Below are positions 50,752 through 58,140 of a DNA stretch of 64,000 bases, in pieces. The notes beneath the pieces are model-generated. The model was given only the letters and a program-made list of their open reading frames with translations, was not told where the DNA came from and searched no databases. The stretch is taken from the NCBI GenBank assembly GCA_964440115.1, contig CAYTPV010000004.1, forward strand, positions 1 through 64,000, in the 5' to 3' direction. Source of the DNA: JAEWWD01 sp964440115. GTDB lineage: Bacteria > Bacillota > Clostridia > Christensenellales > CAG-138. Position 1 is the stretch's first letter, and each line of letters begins with the position of its first letter. The position numbers and the translations under genes are program-made.

Positions 50752-51324
50752 TCAACGGCAGCGAGACGTATTTTAGCCGCCAAAGACGAACTGACCGCAA
50801 TCGACTCACGTTTCGGCGATGCGGATCACGGCGTGACAATGGAGAAGATCGCTCTTGCCATACAGCAGGAAGCCAGCACAGGCGGCAGCGAAACGCTCAG
50901 CGGCATAGCCTCTCAGATCATGTCCATCAATGGAGGCTCAGCCGTCCCGTTGTGGAGTACTTTTTTTGAGGGTATGGCGAATGCGGTCAAAGACACAGAA
51001 GTGCTCGATGAAAACGCCGTCAAAGCCATGTTTGAGGGAGGCCTTTTAGCACTGCAGGAAATCACAACGGCAAAAGCAGGGGATAAGACCATGATGGACA
51101 GCATCTGTCCCGCTGTTGAGGCCATTTTAAACAGCACGGGCGACATCAGGCAGATGCTGCATGAAGGAGCAATGGCGGCCCAGCAGGGAGCAAAGGACAC
51201 GGAAGGGTATGTCGCCAAATTCGGAAGAGCGAAAAACTACAGGGAACAAACATTGGGCACGCCGGATGCAGGCGCAGTATCGGCTATGCATTTCTTCATC
51301 GGCATGGATGAAGGGCTGAAATAA
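50737..51324 (+). CDS. dhaL: DhaL-type (dihydroxyacetone kinase ADP/ATP subunit) protein
   Basis: About 195 residues. The magnesium-binding aspartates are D23, D28 and D30 in IDSRFGDADHGVTM, and the rest is an eight-helix barrel (SINGGSAVPLWSTFF, GDKTMMDSICPAV, GAKDTEGYVAKFGRA). It carries the nucleotide for the DhaK partner. The start is uncertain: TTG at 50737 or ATG at 50746; neither has a Shine-Dalgarno site and the N-terminus is a few residues shorter than in E. coli DhaL. dhaK follows 21 bp on, a reversal of the usual K-L order. No DhaM phosphotransferase subunit is seen. Confidence 0.88.
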   Translation: MNDMLSTAARRILAAKDELTAIDSRFGDADHGVTMEKIALAIQQEASTGGSETLSGIASQIMSINGGSAVPLWSTFFEGMANAVKDTEVLDENAVKAMFEGGLLALQEITTAKAGDKTMMDSICPAVEAILNSTGDIRQMLHEGAMAAQQGAKDTEGYVAKFGRAKNYREQTLGTPDAGAVSAMHFFIGMDEGLK

Positions 51325-51345
51325 TCTGTAGGAGGTAGATCGCAA

Positions 51346-52344
51346 ATGAAAATGAAGAAATTCATCAATGACCCACAGAAGCTGACGGAGGAGCTGCTTG
51401 CGGGATTCGCAATGGTAAATGCGGATATCGTGGAGCTCAAAATGGGCAATCTGGTGGTCAGCAAGGCGCTGGAAAATGCAGACAGGGTCACCATCGTCAC
51501 GTTGGGCGGAACGGGACATGAACCTGCTCTGAGCGGATTTGTTGGCGATGGCATGCTGGATATTTCCGTAGCCGGCGATATATTCGCAGCGCCCAATCCG
51601 CAGATCTGTTTCGAGGCCATCAAAATGGCGGACAAGGGGCATGGCGTGCTGTGGCTGGTGCTCAACCATGCGGGCGATATGCTTTCCGGCAATATGACCA
51701 TGAAGATGGCGGAAAAAGCCGGCATAAAAATCCGTAAGGTAGTCACGCAGGAGGATATCTCCAATGCCCCGCGTTCTAATTCCGACGACAGACGCGGTCT
51801 TGCGGGCGCGATTCCCATGTACCACATCTGCGCCGCAGCCGCAAAGGAAGGTAAGACGCTTGACGAAGTAGCGGATATCGCCCAGAGGTACGCGGATAAT
51901 ATGGCGACCATAGCCGTCGCGGCGCGCAGCGCAACACATCCCGCTACCGGCGCGGCATTTGGCGATCTTGGCGACGATGATATGGAAATCGGCATGGGTC
52001 AGCACGGTGAAGGCGGCGGCGGCAGGCAGCGCATGAAGACGGCCAAGGAAACAGTAGAAATCATGGCCAACGCGCTGGTGAAGGATATTCCGCTTGCATC
52101 TGGAGACAAGGCGTTTGTGATGATCAACGGCTCCGGCTCTACCACGCTTATGGAGATGTACATTCTCTACCGTGATTGCGTGAATTACCTCGAATCGCTG
52201 GGTATCAAAGTCGTAGCCAACATGGTAGGCGAACTTCTGACCGTGCAGGAGCAGGCAGGGTTCCAGCTCAACATTGCGAAGTGGGACGATGAATTCCTGC
52301 GCCTGTGGGGCAAACCGGCATATACGCCCGCATTCAAAAAATAG
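51346..52344 (+). CDS. dhaK: DhaK-type (dihydroxyacetone kinase substrate-binding subunit) protein
   Basis: 332 residues. The substrate forms a hemiaminal with a histidine; the matching residue is H220 in GMGQHGEGG. The N-terminal GGTGHEPALSGFVGDGMLDISVAGD and NHAGDMLSGNMTMKMAE blocks are conserved in the family. With DhaL it would phosphorylate a short ketose (dihydroxyacetone, erythrulose or similar) at the expense of ATP or another donor. AGGAGG precedes the ATG. The lsrF-type gene starts 10 bp after its stop, hinting that the kinase product feeds the aldolase/thiolase. Confidence 0.92.
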   Translation: MKMKKFINDPQKLTEELLAGFAMVNADIVELKMGNLVVSKALENADRVTIVTLGGTGHEPALSGFVGDGMLDISVAGDIFAAPNPQICFEAIKMADKGHGVLWLVLNHAGDMLSGNMTMKMAEKAGIKIRKVVTQEDISNAPRSNSDDRRGLAGAIPMYHICAAAAKEGKTLDEVADIAQRYADNMATIAVAARSATHPATGAAFGDLGDDDMEIGMGQHGEGGGGRQRMKTAKETVEIMANALVKDIPLASGDKAFVMINGSGSTTLMEMYILYRDCVNYLESLGIKVVANMVGELLTVQEQAGFQLNIAKWDDEFLRLWGKPAYTPAFKK

Positions 52345-52354
52345 GGAGGAAGCT

Positions 52355-53239
52355 ATGGCTGACGCAACCGGCAACAAGATTGCCAAAGACTATCATCTGG
52401 ATATCCCGCCGAAAACGGAAGGGTTCCATGTCAAGGGGCTTTCGCACCTGGAATGGGGTATGCAGAACAGGCTCTCGCGCATATTCAATCCCCGTTCGGG
52501 CAATACGGTCATGTTGGCGTTCGATCATGGGTATATCATGGGGTCCACCTCAGGGCTGGAGCGGCTTGATGTCGTCATAGAACCCCTCATCCCATATGTA
52601 GATGTGCTGATGGGAACGCGCGGCGCAATCCGTTCGTGCATTCCTCCGACTGCGGATAAACCGGTCTGCCTGCGTGCTACCTATGATTCGACCGTTGTGT
52701 TTGACGACATGAGCGTTGGCAGCGGGTTGGGTGTGGATGTGGAGGACGCTATCCGCATCAACGCGGTTGCCATGGCTTGCCAGACATTTATCGGCACGCC
52801 GGGGGAGAAGGCTTCGCTGGAAACGCTGTGCCGTATGGTAGATGCCGGTATGCGATATGGCATTCCTACAATGGGCGTCGTTGCGGTTGGTAAGCAGATG
52901 GCTCGCGACGCAAAGTTTTTCCTGCTCGCAACGCGTGTATTGGCGGAGCTAGGGGCACAGCTGGTCAAAACCTATTACTGCGAAGAATTTGAAAAGGTAG
53001 CCGCAGCCTGCCCCGTGCCGCTTGTCATTGCAGGCGGCAAGAAGCTGCCGGAAAACGAAGCCCTCACGATGGCCTACCGCGCCATACAGGAAGGCGCGAA
53101 TGGTGTGGATATGGGGCGCAACATATTCCAAAGCGAGTGCCCTGCGGCCATGGGCGCGGCTATCGCGAAAGTTGTGCATGAAAACTATACCGATACGCAG
53201 GCGTACGAGGTATATCTGGAACTCAAAAGCAATTCCTGA
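52355..53239 (+). CDS. lsrF: LsrF-family class I aldolase/thiolase
   Basis: 294 residues. Strong resemblance to E. coli LsrF, which transfers an acetyl group from 3-hydroxy-2,4-pentanedione 5-phosphate to CoA in AI-2 breakdown: LEWGMQNRLSRIFNPRSGNT, MLAFDHGYIMG, PLVIAGGKKLPENEAL and GANGVDMGRNIFQS all match. The Schiff-base lysine is K205 in LVKTYYCEEF. Relatives also include DhnA-type fructose-bisphosphate aldolases. Whether the substrate is AI-2-derived or another ketose phosphate is open. AGGGAGGA precedes the ATG at 52355. Third gene of the dhaL-dhaK-lsrF unit. Confidence 0.88.
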   Translation: MADATGNKIAKDYHLDIPPKTEGFHVKGLSHLEWGMQNRLSRIFNPRSGNTVMLAFDHGYIMGSTSGLERLDVVIEPLIPYVDVLMGTRGAIRSCIPPTADKPVCLRATYDSTVVFDDMSVGSGLGVDVEDAIRINAVAMACQTFIGTPGEKASLETLCRMVDAGMRYGIPTMGVVAVGKQMARDAKFFLLATRVLAELGAQLVKTYYCEEFEKVAAACPVPLVIAGGKKLPENEALTMAYRAIQEGANGVDMGRNIFQSECPAAMGAAIAKVVHENYTDTQAYEVYLELKSNS

Positions 53240-53326
53240 CCTGCAATAGCATAAGGCATTCATTACACCGGACAGCGAAAATCGCTGGATTATATTCCCT
53301 GTACTTAAAATTCAAGAGGAAGGCTT

Positions 53327-53447
53327 ATGAAGTTCAGCAAGTTAATTGTTATTCCGATATTGCTTCTTCGGTCTGCTTTGGGGGTACATCACAGTGAAGC
53401 TGCGTATGGCGTATGAAGCAAGCGTCAAAAAGAGCGCAGCTGCGTAA
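53327..53447 (+). pseudogene. Small membrane-protein gene with a one-base frameshift
   Basis: An AGAGGAAGG site precedes the ATG at 53327, and the frame MKFSKLIVIPILLLRSALG begins a membrane helix, then leaves frame at a run of five G (53389-53393 region) and soon stops. Reading on with one G fewer gives YITVKLRMAYEASVKKSAAA and a stop at 53445-53447, for a 39-residue single-helix protein with a basic cytoplasmic tail. It is either a real mutation, a homopolymer sequencing error, or slippage. It lies between lsrF and the VOC-like gene, in the same direction. Confidence 0.5.
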
Positions 53448-53461
53448 GGAAGGAGAAGTTT

Positions 53462-53779
53462 ATGTTTGAAATTGTTCATATCGGCATTCCCACGACTCAG
53501 AAGAAGGAAGGAGAAGTCTATGTTGCGGGCGCTGAAATCTATGTAACGCCGCCCGATCTTTCCCCCTTCGCGATTGAATACGTGCGCTTTCTACCCGGTA
53601 CCGTATTCCCAGAGTGCATGCATTACAACATTCATGTCGCGGCGAAAGTAGACTCGATTGATCACTATGTATCGCTTGCCGACGAAGTGATCGTGCCCAA
53701 AATGGACAACGGCGACTGTTATCTGTGTTTTGTAAAAAAGGACGGGGCAATACTCGAGTTCATCGAAATGAAGAAGTAG
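53462..53779 (+). CDS. Small VOC/glyoxalase-like protein
   Basis: 105 residues. It starts FEIVHIGIPT and closes DGAILEFIEMK; the His and Glu are where glyoxalase-fold proteins bind metal, and ECMHYNIHVAAKVDSIDHYV lies between. It is shorter than a full VOC dimeric unit (about 120), so the assignment is tentative. An AAGGAGAAG site precedes the ATG. As last gene of the dhaL-dhaK-lsrF unit it occupies the place LsrG (an isomerase) has in the lsr operon, so an isomerase or epimerase role on the phosphorylated intermediate is possible. Confidence 0.65.
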   Translation: MFEIVHIGIPTTQKKEGEVYVAGAEIYVTPPDLSPFAIEYVRFLPGTVFPECMHYNIHVAAKVDSIDHYVSLADEVIVPKMDNGDCYLCFVKKDGAILEFIEMKK

Positions 53780-53809
53780 GTCTTCCCCCCAGAAGGCCAT
53801 TCGAAACGA

Positions 53810-53843
53810 ACGCCGCCCGAGCCTTGCCGCCGGACGGCGTTTA
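53810..53843 (+). terminator. Terminator of the dhaL-dhaK-lsrF unit
   Basis: AACGCCG pairs with CGGCGTT around a GC-rich inner segment that also pairs in part, followed by TATT. It lies 30 bp past the last stop. Confidence 0.65.
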
Positions 53844-53845
53844 TT

Positions 53846-53876
53846 CTCGAAAAGTGAATAATTTCACTTTTTCGAG
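53846..53876. repeat. A/T-armed hairpin (CTCGAAAAAGTGAA type)
   Basis: CTCGAAAAGTGAA pairs with TTCACTTTTTCGAG with a single bulge, around TAA. It resembles the CAAAAAAGTGC hairpins at 2121 and 27075 in having an A-run plus GTG arm next to a terminator. It lies between convergent operons. Confidence 0.5.
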
Positions 53877-53897
53877 GTTTACATGGAAATTCTTTGC

Positions 53898-55103
53898 CTA
53901 TTCTTCACCCGCTTTGAAGTTGTAGATCGGTTTTATGATTTGATCGATCTTAGCCGTAGGGTGGATACAGCGCACGATTTCTTCCATGCCCTTGTACGCC
54001 ATGGGGCATTCGTCCAGCGTTTCCTTACCGATGCTGGTGGTAAAAACGCCCTCCATCTGCTTTTTAAACTCGTTTACGGTAAAGCGCTGTTTGGCCTCGG
54101 TTCGTGAGAACAGCCGTCCTGCTCCATGCGAAGCCGATTGATTCCAGTCGTCGTTGCCTAATCCGGTGCAAATGAGGCTGCCGTCGCGCATGTTGATGGG
54201 GATCAGCAGCCGTTCCCCTGCTTTCGCGCTGACCGCTCCCTTGCGCAGTATCATTGCCTGCGTATCGATGTAATTGTGTATGGTCGTAAAGCTATCCGAA
54301 ACGGAAAGCTTCATGCCTTTGATGATCTCATCCATCATGGCCTGCCTGTTGAGGGAAGCAAACCGCTGTATGATTTTCATGTCGTGCATATAAGAATCAA
54401 ACAAGTCCCCTTCGGCATATGCGAGTACAAACGGGATATCCGTCTTCACCTGCTTTTTAAGCTCTTTGAGCGCCTGCTGAATTTCTTTGTCGCGCCCCTT
54501 CGCTTTATAGGCGGCGGTCAACGCATGCTGATCACATAGCCGGTTCTTGTTAAGCTGATTGTAGGCTTCCTGTTGATAATACTTTGCAACTTCCAGCCCG
54601 ATATGACGGCTGCCGGAATGGATGACGATATACAGCTTGCCGTCCTCGCCGCGATCCGATTCTATAAAGTGATTGCCGCCGCCGAGCGTGCCTACGCTCT
54701 TTACCGCCCTGTCCAAATTGACTTCACGGGCGCAGTGCAGCTCTGAGAGGTCGATATCATCCGCGTAACGATGCGGCTTTTGGCGCACAGCCATACCCGA
54801 AGGGATACGGCTTCTGATCAGACTGTCCAGCTTGGGCAGATCCACGCGCGTATCGTCAATACATGCCGTTTCCATGCCGCAGCCGATATCCACGCCGACG
54901 AGATTGGGTACAATTTTATCCACAATCGTCATGGTGGTGCCTATTGTGCAGCCTGCGCCCGCATGCGCGTCCGGCATAATGCGGATGCGGCTGCCTGCCG
55001 TAAACGCCATGTCACACAGTGTTTGAATCTGGCCGATTGCGCCGTCGTCTATGGTATCCGCAAAAACGATCGCGGTATTGTATACCCCTGTAATTTCCCG
55101 CAT
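53898..55103 (-). CDS. rtcB: RtcB-family RNA ligase
   Basis: 401 residues. Members join 2',3'-cyclic-phosphate and 5'-OH RNA ends using GTP and manganese. Motifs: MPDAHAGAGCTIGTT, VGVDIGCGMETA (Cys metal ligand), LGGGNHFIE (Asn/His), HSGSRHIG, and the guanylylated histidine in SASHGAGRLFSR. The start at 55103 (MREITGVYNTA) follows AAAGGGG; upstream frame contains the promoter. The sequence belongs to the short bacterial RtcB branch without archease nearby; RNA repair is inferred. Single gene, divergent from a helical hypothetical. Confidence 0.92.
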   Translation of the reverse strand: MREITGVYNTAIVFADTIDDGAIGQIQTLCDMAFTAGSRIRIMPDAHAGAGCTIGTTMTIVDKIVPNLVGVDIGCGMETACIDDTRVDLPKLDSLIRSRIPSGMAVRQKPHRYADDIDLSELHCAREVNLDRAVKSVGTLGGGNHFIESDRGEDGKLYIVIHSGSRHIGLEVAKYYQQEAYNQLNKNRLCDQHALTAAYKAKGRDKEIQQALKELKKQVKTDIPFVLAYAEGDLFDSYMHDMKIIQRFASLNRQAMMDEIIKGMKLSVSDSFTTIHNYIDTQAMILRKGAVSAKAGERLLIPINMRDGSLICTGLGNDDWNQSASHGAGRLFSRTEAKQRFTVNEFKKQMEGVFTTSIGKETLDECPMAYKGMEEIVRCIHPTAKIDQIIKPIYNFKAGEE

Positions 55104-55143
55104 GAAATCCCCTTTAAATAAGTACTGCTTTTGATACGGGCAG

Positions 55144-55172
55144 ATCATATCATGCATAGAATTGTCAGTCAA
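55144..55172 (-). promoter_or_regulatory. Promoter of rtcB
   Basis: On the minus strand TTGACT (complement of 55167-55172), a 17-bp spacer and TATGAT (complement of 55144-55149), about 40 bp before the start. An rtcR-type sigma-54 promoter is not seen. Confidence 0.75.
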
Positions 55173-55235
55173 TAGCAATGAGAACGCGCAGTATTCGCAT
55201 ATAGTATACTGTGATTTGCCAAAAGGTGGGATGAT

Positions 55236-55754
55236 ATGGATTGGGAAAAGCGGATGGAAAGCCTGTGGATGGATTATTTGTTCTGGATCAGGTATTACAT
55301 TTTCAGTTTGATGCTGCAGCGTCAGGATATTGCTTTTGTGGCGGTACGGACGCTTCGTAATGCGTCCGATTTTGCGCAAACATTTTCTTCGCTCTATGGC
55401 CCGGAGGCAGCAAAACGAATGGAAGAATTCATGACGCAGCATATTGTGCTGCTCTCGCAAATGACTTCCACGATTCATGCGGGGCAGGATTATTCGCCGC
55501 TGCGTGAAGACTGGTATAAAAACGCCGAGGAGCTGTCCGGCTTTCTTGCGGAGATGAACCCTTACTGGGATAAAGTATTTTGGTACAGACTCCTGCGGCA
55601 TCGATACGAGATGGAAGAAAACTTAATCGCAAAACTAAACGGCAAGGACTACGAGACAGCTATCACGCAATATGACGCAGCGTTTGGAAATGCGCAGCAG
55701 ATGATGGAGTACATGATATACGGCCTTCAGCAGCAGTTTGAATGGAACGCTTGA
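55236..55754 (+). CDS. Conserved helical protein of unknown function
   Basis: 172 residues, all-helical in appearance and rich in aromatic residues. The layout (LWMDYLFWIRYYIFSLML near the start, RTLRNASDFAQTFSSLYGPEAAKRM, then EDWYKNAEELSGFLAEMNPYWDKVFW and a terminal helix pair) recalls a family of roughly 170-residue proteins common in Firmicutes whose role is unknown. There is no signal peptide. AAAGGTGG lies before the ATG. Divergent from rtcB across a 132-bp gap. Confidence 0.7.
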   Translation: MDWEKRMESLWMDYLFWIRYYIFSLMLQRQDIAFVAVRTLRNASDFAQTFSSLYGPEAAKRMEEFMTQHIVLLSQMTSTIHAGQDYSPLREDWYKNAEELSGFLAEMNPYWDKVFWYRLLRHRYEMEENLIAKLNGKDYETAITQYDAAFGNAQQMMEYMIYGLQQQFEWNA

Positions 55755-55760
55755 CTGCCA

Positions 55761-57008
55761 TCATGTGTTCTGCGATGTCGGATCTGCTGCGCGGCCGCTT
55801 TTCAGGCTGGACGTTCTGCTGTGATATAATGTATAGCCCGTGAGCGCAGCAAAGAGAATCAACGCGAAGACTTTTGAGAACAGCAGAAGCAGAAAAAGCA
55901 TCAACATCAGCACCACTGCGCTCGCCTTAAGAGCTTTGCCCGGGAAATAGAGAAATCCCGCTGTAAGACCCAGTAGCGCGTTGCCTATGAAAAAGGTATT
56001 TGCTATGCTGACCATACTTTCCACATCCAAAGCACCGAATAGTGAGGCGATGAATACGACGGAATTGACGGCGACAACTGCCCCCAACGAGGAAAGTCTT
56101 CCGTTTAGAAGCGGCGGCAGCAACCCAGCCTCACTTCTTGCCCTTATTTGCCGGGATACGGCTCCTACCGCCGAAATGGTGGTGCAGATGCAAAGGCTTG
56201 CGGCCAGCAGCGGAAATACGATGCCTGCCGCGTTACCCAAAAGAGGATACAGCAACGGTTCAATACGCACTTCTCCCTTATGCATCTGATAATAGGTCTG
56301 CAGTGCGAGTGTAGTGAGCAGATATATCGCAATGATGGCGGTCAGACTGATTTTCATAGCTCGCATGATGGTACGCTTGGGATTTTCCACTTCCTCAATG
56401 TAGTTTGCTATCATTTCCCACCCGATGACAGCCCAGAATAGGAGCAGAAGCGTATTGCCCATCGCGCTTATATCGGGCAAACCATACGGCAGTGCAAGCG
56501 CGGGAGCATTTAATAACGTCGCGACGCTGCCGCCTATGAGCAGCAGCGCAGTAACGGTGGAAAGTAAAAGTATCAGCCTTCCCATCGCAAATACGCCCGC
56601 GGCGACAAGAGAATAGCAGATGAGAAGCACTGCAATCGACAAAACAGGCTCGCTGATTGCAGGAAGAAGCGTATGCAAAAACGATGCCGCAGTCCTTGCA
56701 ACGGGCACCGGCCCAAAAAATACAGCCACCATCAGGTAATTTGAGGAAAGCTCACGAAAATGGCCGCCCAGCATGCGCCCTACCATAAGGCTCATGCCCT
56801 CGTTGCTGTTTGTCATGACTGTCATTTTTGCGAATAAGTAAGCAAACAGGCCGCCCAGCGTCATCATAATGATCCATGCGATGATCGCATGATCTTTGAG
56901 CGCGTTGTATGCAAACGGCGGCAGAAATATGATACCGGAGCCCAGTATCGGGCCAATCATCAGCCCGCTCAGAGTCCAAGTGTTCAGCGTTTTTTTCAAT
57001 GCAATCAT
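55761..57008 (-). CDS. APC-superfamily amino acid permease
   Basis: 415 residues and about 12 membrane helices. The first helix has the APC signature GPILGSGIIFLPPFAYN; YIEEVENPKRTIMRAMKIS follows helix 6. The build resembles the YjeH-type amino-acid exporters. The ATG at 57008 follows AAAGGATTG; the frame continues upstream through the LysR gene on the other strand but has no start signals there. It is divergent from a LysR regulator 120 bp away, which probably controls it. Confidence 0.85.
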   Translation of the reverse strand: MIALKKTLNTWTLSGLMIGPILGSGIIFLPPFAYNALKDHAIIAWIIMMTLGGLFAYLFAKMTVMTNSNEGMSLMVGRMLGGHFRELSSNYLMVAVFFGPVPVARTAASFLHTLLPAISEPVLSIAVLLICYSLVAAGVFAMGRLILLLSTVTALLLIGGSVATLLNAPALALPYGLPDISAMGNTLLLLFWAVIGWEMIANYIEEVENPKRTIMRAMKISLTAIIAIYLLTTLALQTYYQMHKGEVRIEPLLYPLLGNAAGIVFPLLAASLCICTTISAVGAVSRQIRARSEAGLLPPLLNGRLSSLGAVVAVNSVVFIASLFGALDVESMVSIANTFFIGNALLGLTAGFLYFPGKALKASAVVLMLMLFLLLLFSKVFALILFAALTGYTLYHSRTSSLKSGRAADPTSQNT

Positions 57009-57128
57009 CCCCCAATCCTTTGTATAGGATACTGGAGAGACAGGTATTTGTAAAATTGAAAGTTCAGATATTGCATTTCGAAATTTTCGATGATATCGTT
57101 GTTCTATCAAAACAGGCTGGTGACGAGA

Positions 57129-58004
57129 ATGGAGCTTCGAAACCTGAAAACATTTCAGAGAGTAGCGGAACTGGGCAGCTTTACGAGGGCTGCGCAGGAA
57201 CTGGGGTATGCCCAGTCGACGCTGACGACGCAGATACAGGCCATCGAAACGCATTACGAGAAACCTGTATTCGAACGGTTGGGGAAAAGCATTCGGCTTA
57301 CGCCATTCGGGCAGCGCTTGCTCGAACGCACGGACGCGCTCCTCACGCTGTATGAACAGATGCAGGTATTGAGCGAAACAGAAGGCGAACCACAGGGGAG
57401 CCTGCGGATAGGCGCGCCGGAATCGCTGATGATGTACCGGCTTTTTCCCATTGTGAAGGAATACAAGGCACTGTATCCGCAGGTGCAGGTTTCCATTATC
57501 AACGATCATTGCGAATACCTTAGAACAAGGCTTACGGCGGGGGATCTGGATATCAGCATACTGCTTCAGCCGGATTATCCATACACAAATTTGAACTCCA
57601 TTCTGCTCAAACACGAGGCACTGTGTTTTGTTGCGCCCGCTTCTTATACCGGGGAAGATTTTGTTCCCGAAGGCGTACATATGGCGTTGTATACCGAACG
57701 GGAATGCACGTATCGGCAGGCATATGAGGCGTATTTGAAAAGCAGGAACTGCTACCCTTACAACGTGCTGGAAACGCAAAGCGTGGAGGCGATCAAAAAG
57801 TTCATTCGCAATGATATGGGGATCTCCTGCCTGCCGTATTACGCCGTGGCAGAGGAAGCCAGGCAGGGGAGCGTGCGTATAAAACCGTGCACCGCAGAAC
57901 TGCAGCTGTATACTCAAATCGTTTACCACAAGAACAAATGGCTGAGCCCTGCACTAAAGCGGTTCGTGGAGCTTAGCCAGGAGCATAGCCTTACTTGGGA
58001 ATGA
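57129..58004 (+). CDS. LysR-family transcriptional regulator
   Basis: 291 residues. N-terminal winged helix-turn-helix (MELRNLKTFQRVAELGSFTR, then AAQELGYAQSTLTTQIQAIE) and a LysR substrate domain (GSLRIGAPESLMMYRLFPI...). The start at 57129 gives the normal family N-terminus. It is divergent from the amino-acid permease at 55761; the 120-bp gap contains CATTTCGAAATTTTCGATG, a partial dyad that could be its site. The ligand is probably the permease substrate. Confidence 0.9.
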   Translation: MELRNLKTFQRVAELGSFTRAAQELGYAQSTLTTQIQAIETHYEKPVFERLGKSIRLTPFGQRLLERTDALLTLYEQMQVLSETEGEPQGSLRIGAPESLMMYRLFPIVKEYKALYPQVQVSIINDHCEYLRTRLTAGDLDISILLQPDYPYTNLNSILLKHEALCFVAPASYTGEDFVPEGVHMALYTERECTYRQAYEAYLKSRNCYPYNVLETQSVEAIKKFIRNDMGISCLPYYAVAEEARQGSVRIKPCTAELQLYTQIVYHKNKWLSPALKRFVELSQEHSLTWE

Positions 58005-58051
58005 GCTCGCAGCGGGATTAACAGAATAGGAGTTAAACTTCTGCAAACCAG

Positions 58052-58126
58052 ACGGGGAAAGGCGTTACGCCTTTCCCCGTTGGTCTGTATCATGCAACAA
58101 AGCGCGGCAGTACCGCGCTTTGTTGC
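58052..58126. terminator. Pair of strong hairpins between LysR and AraC genes
   Basis: First stem 58052-58064/58068-58080 (ACGGGGAAAGGCG), second stem 58094-58107/58113-58126 (GCAACAAAGCGCGG). Both are 13-14 bp perfect stems with little U tract. They separate convergent genes and probably act as terminators for one strand each. Confidence 0.6.
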
Positions 58127-58140
58127 GCTTCAGGGAGCGG

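Noticed and set aside
34901..53779. Calling the locus a standard lsr (AI-2) operon
   Set aside because: SorC regulators, an FGGY kinase and LsrF are present, but the LsrACDB importer and LsrG are absent, the kinase resembles the xylulose/erythritol branch, and many extra enzymes are present.
34901..53779. Horizontal-transfer island
   Set aside because: There is no integrase, transposase, flanking repeat or tRNA junction, and apart from the highly expressed binding-protein gene base composition looks like its surroundings.
55104..55601. N-terminal extension of rtcB
   Set aside because: It overlaps the rtcB promoter and the divergent gene; the family N-terminus and ribosome site match the ATG at 55103.
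57009..57929. N-terminal extension of the permease gene at 55761 through the LysR gene
   Set aside because: The sequence before MIALKKTLNTW is antisense to the LysR gene, and a ribosome site fits the ATG at 57008.
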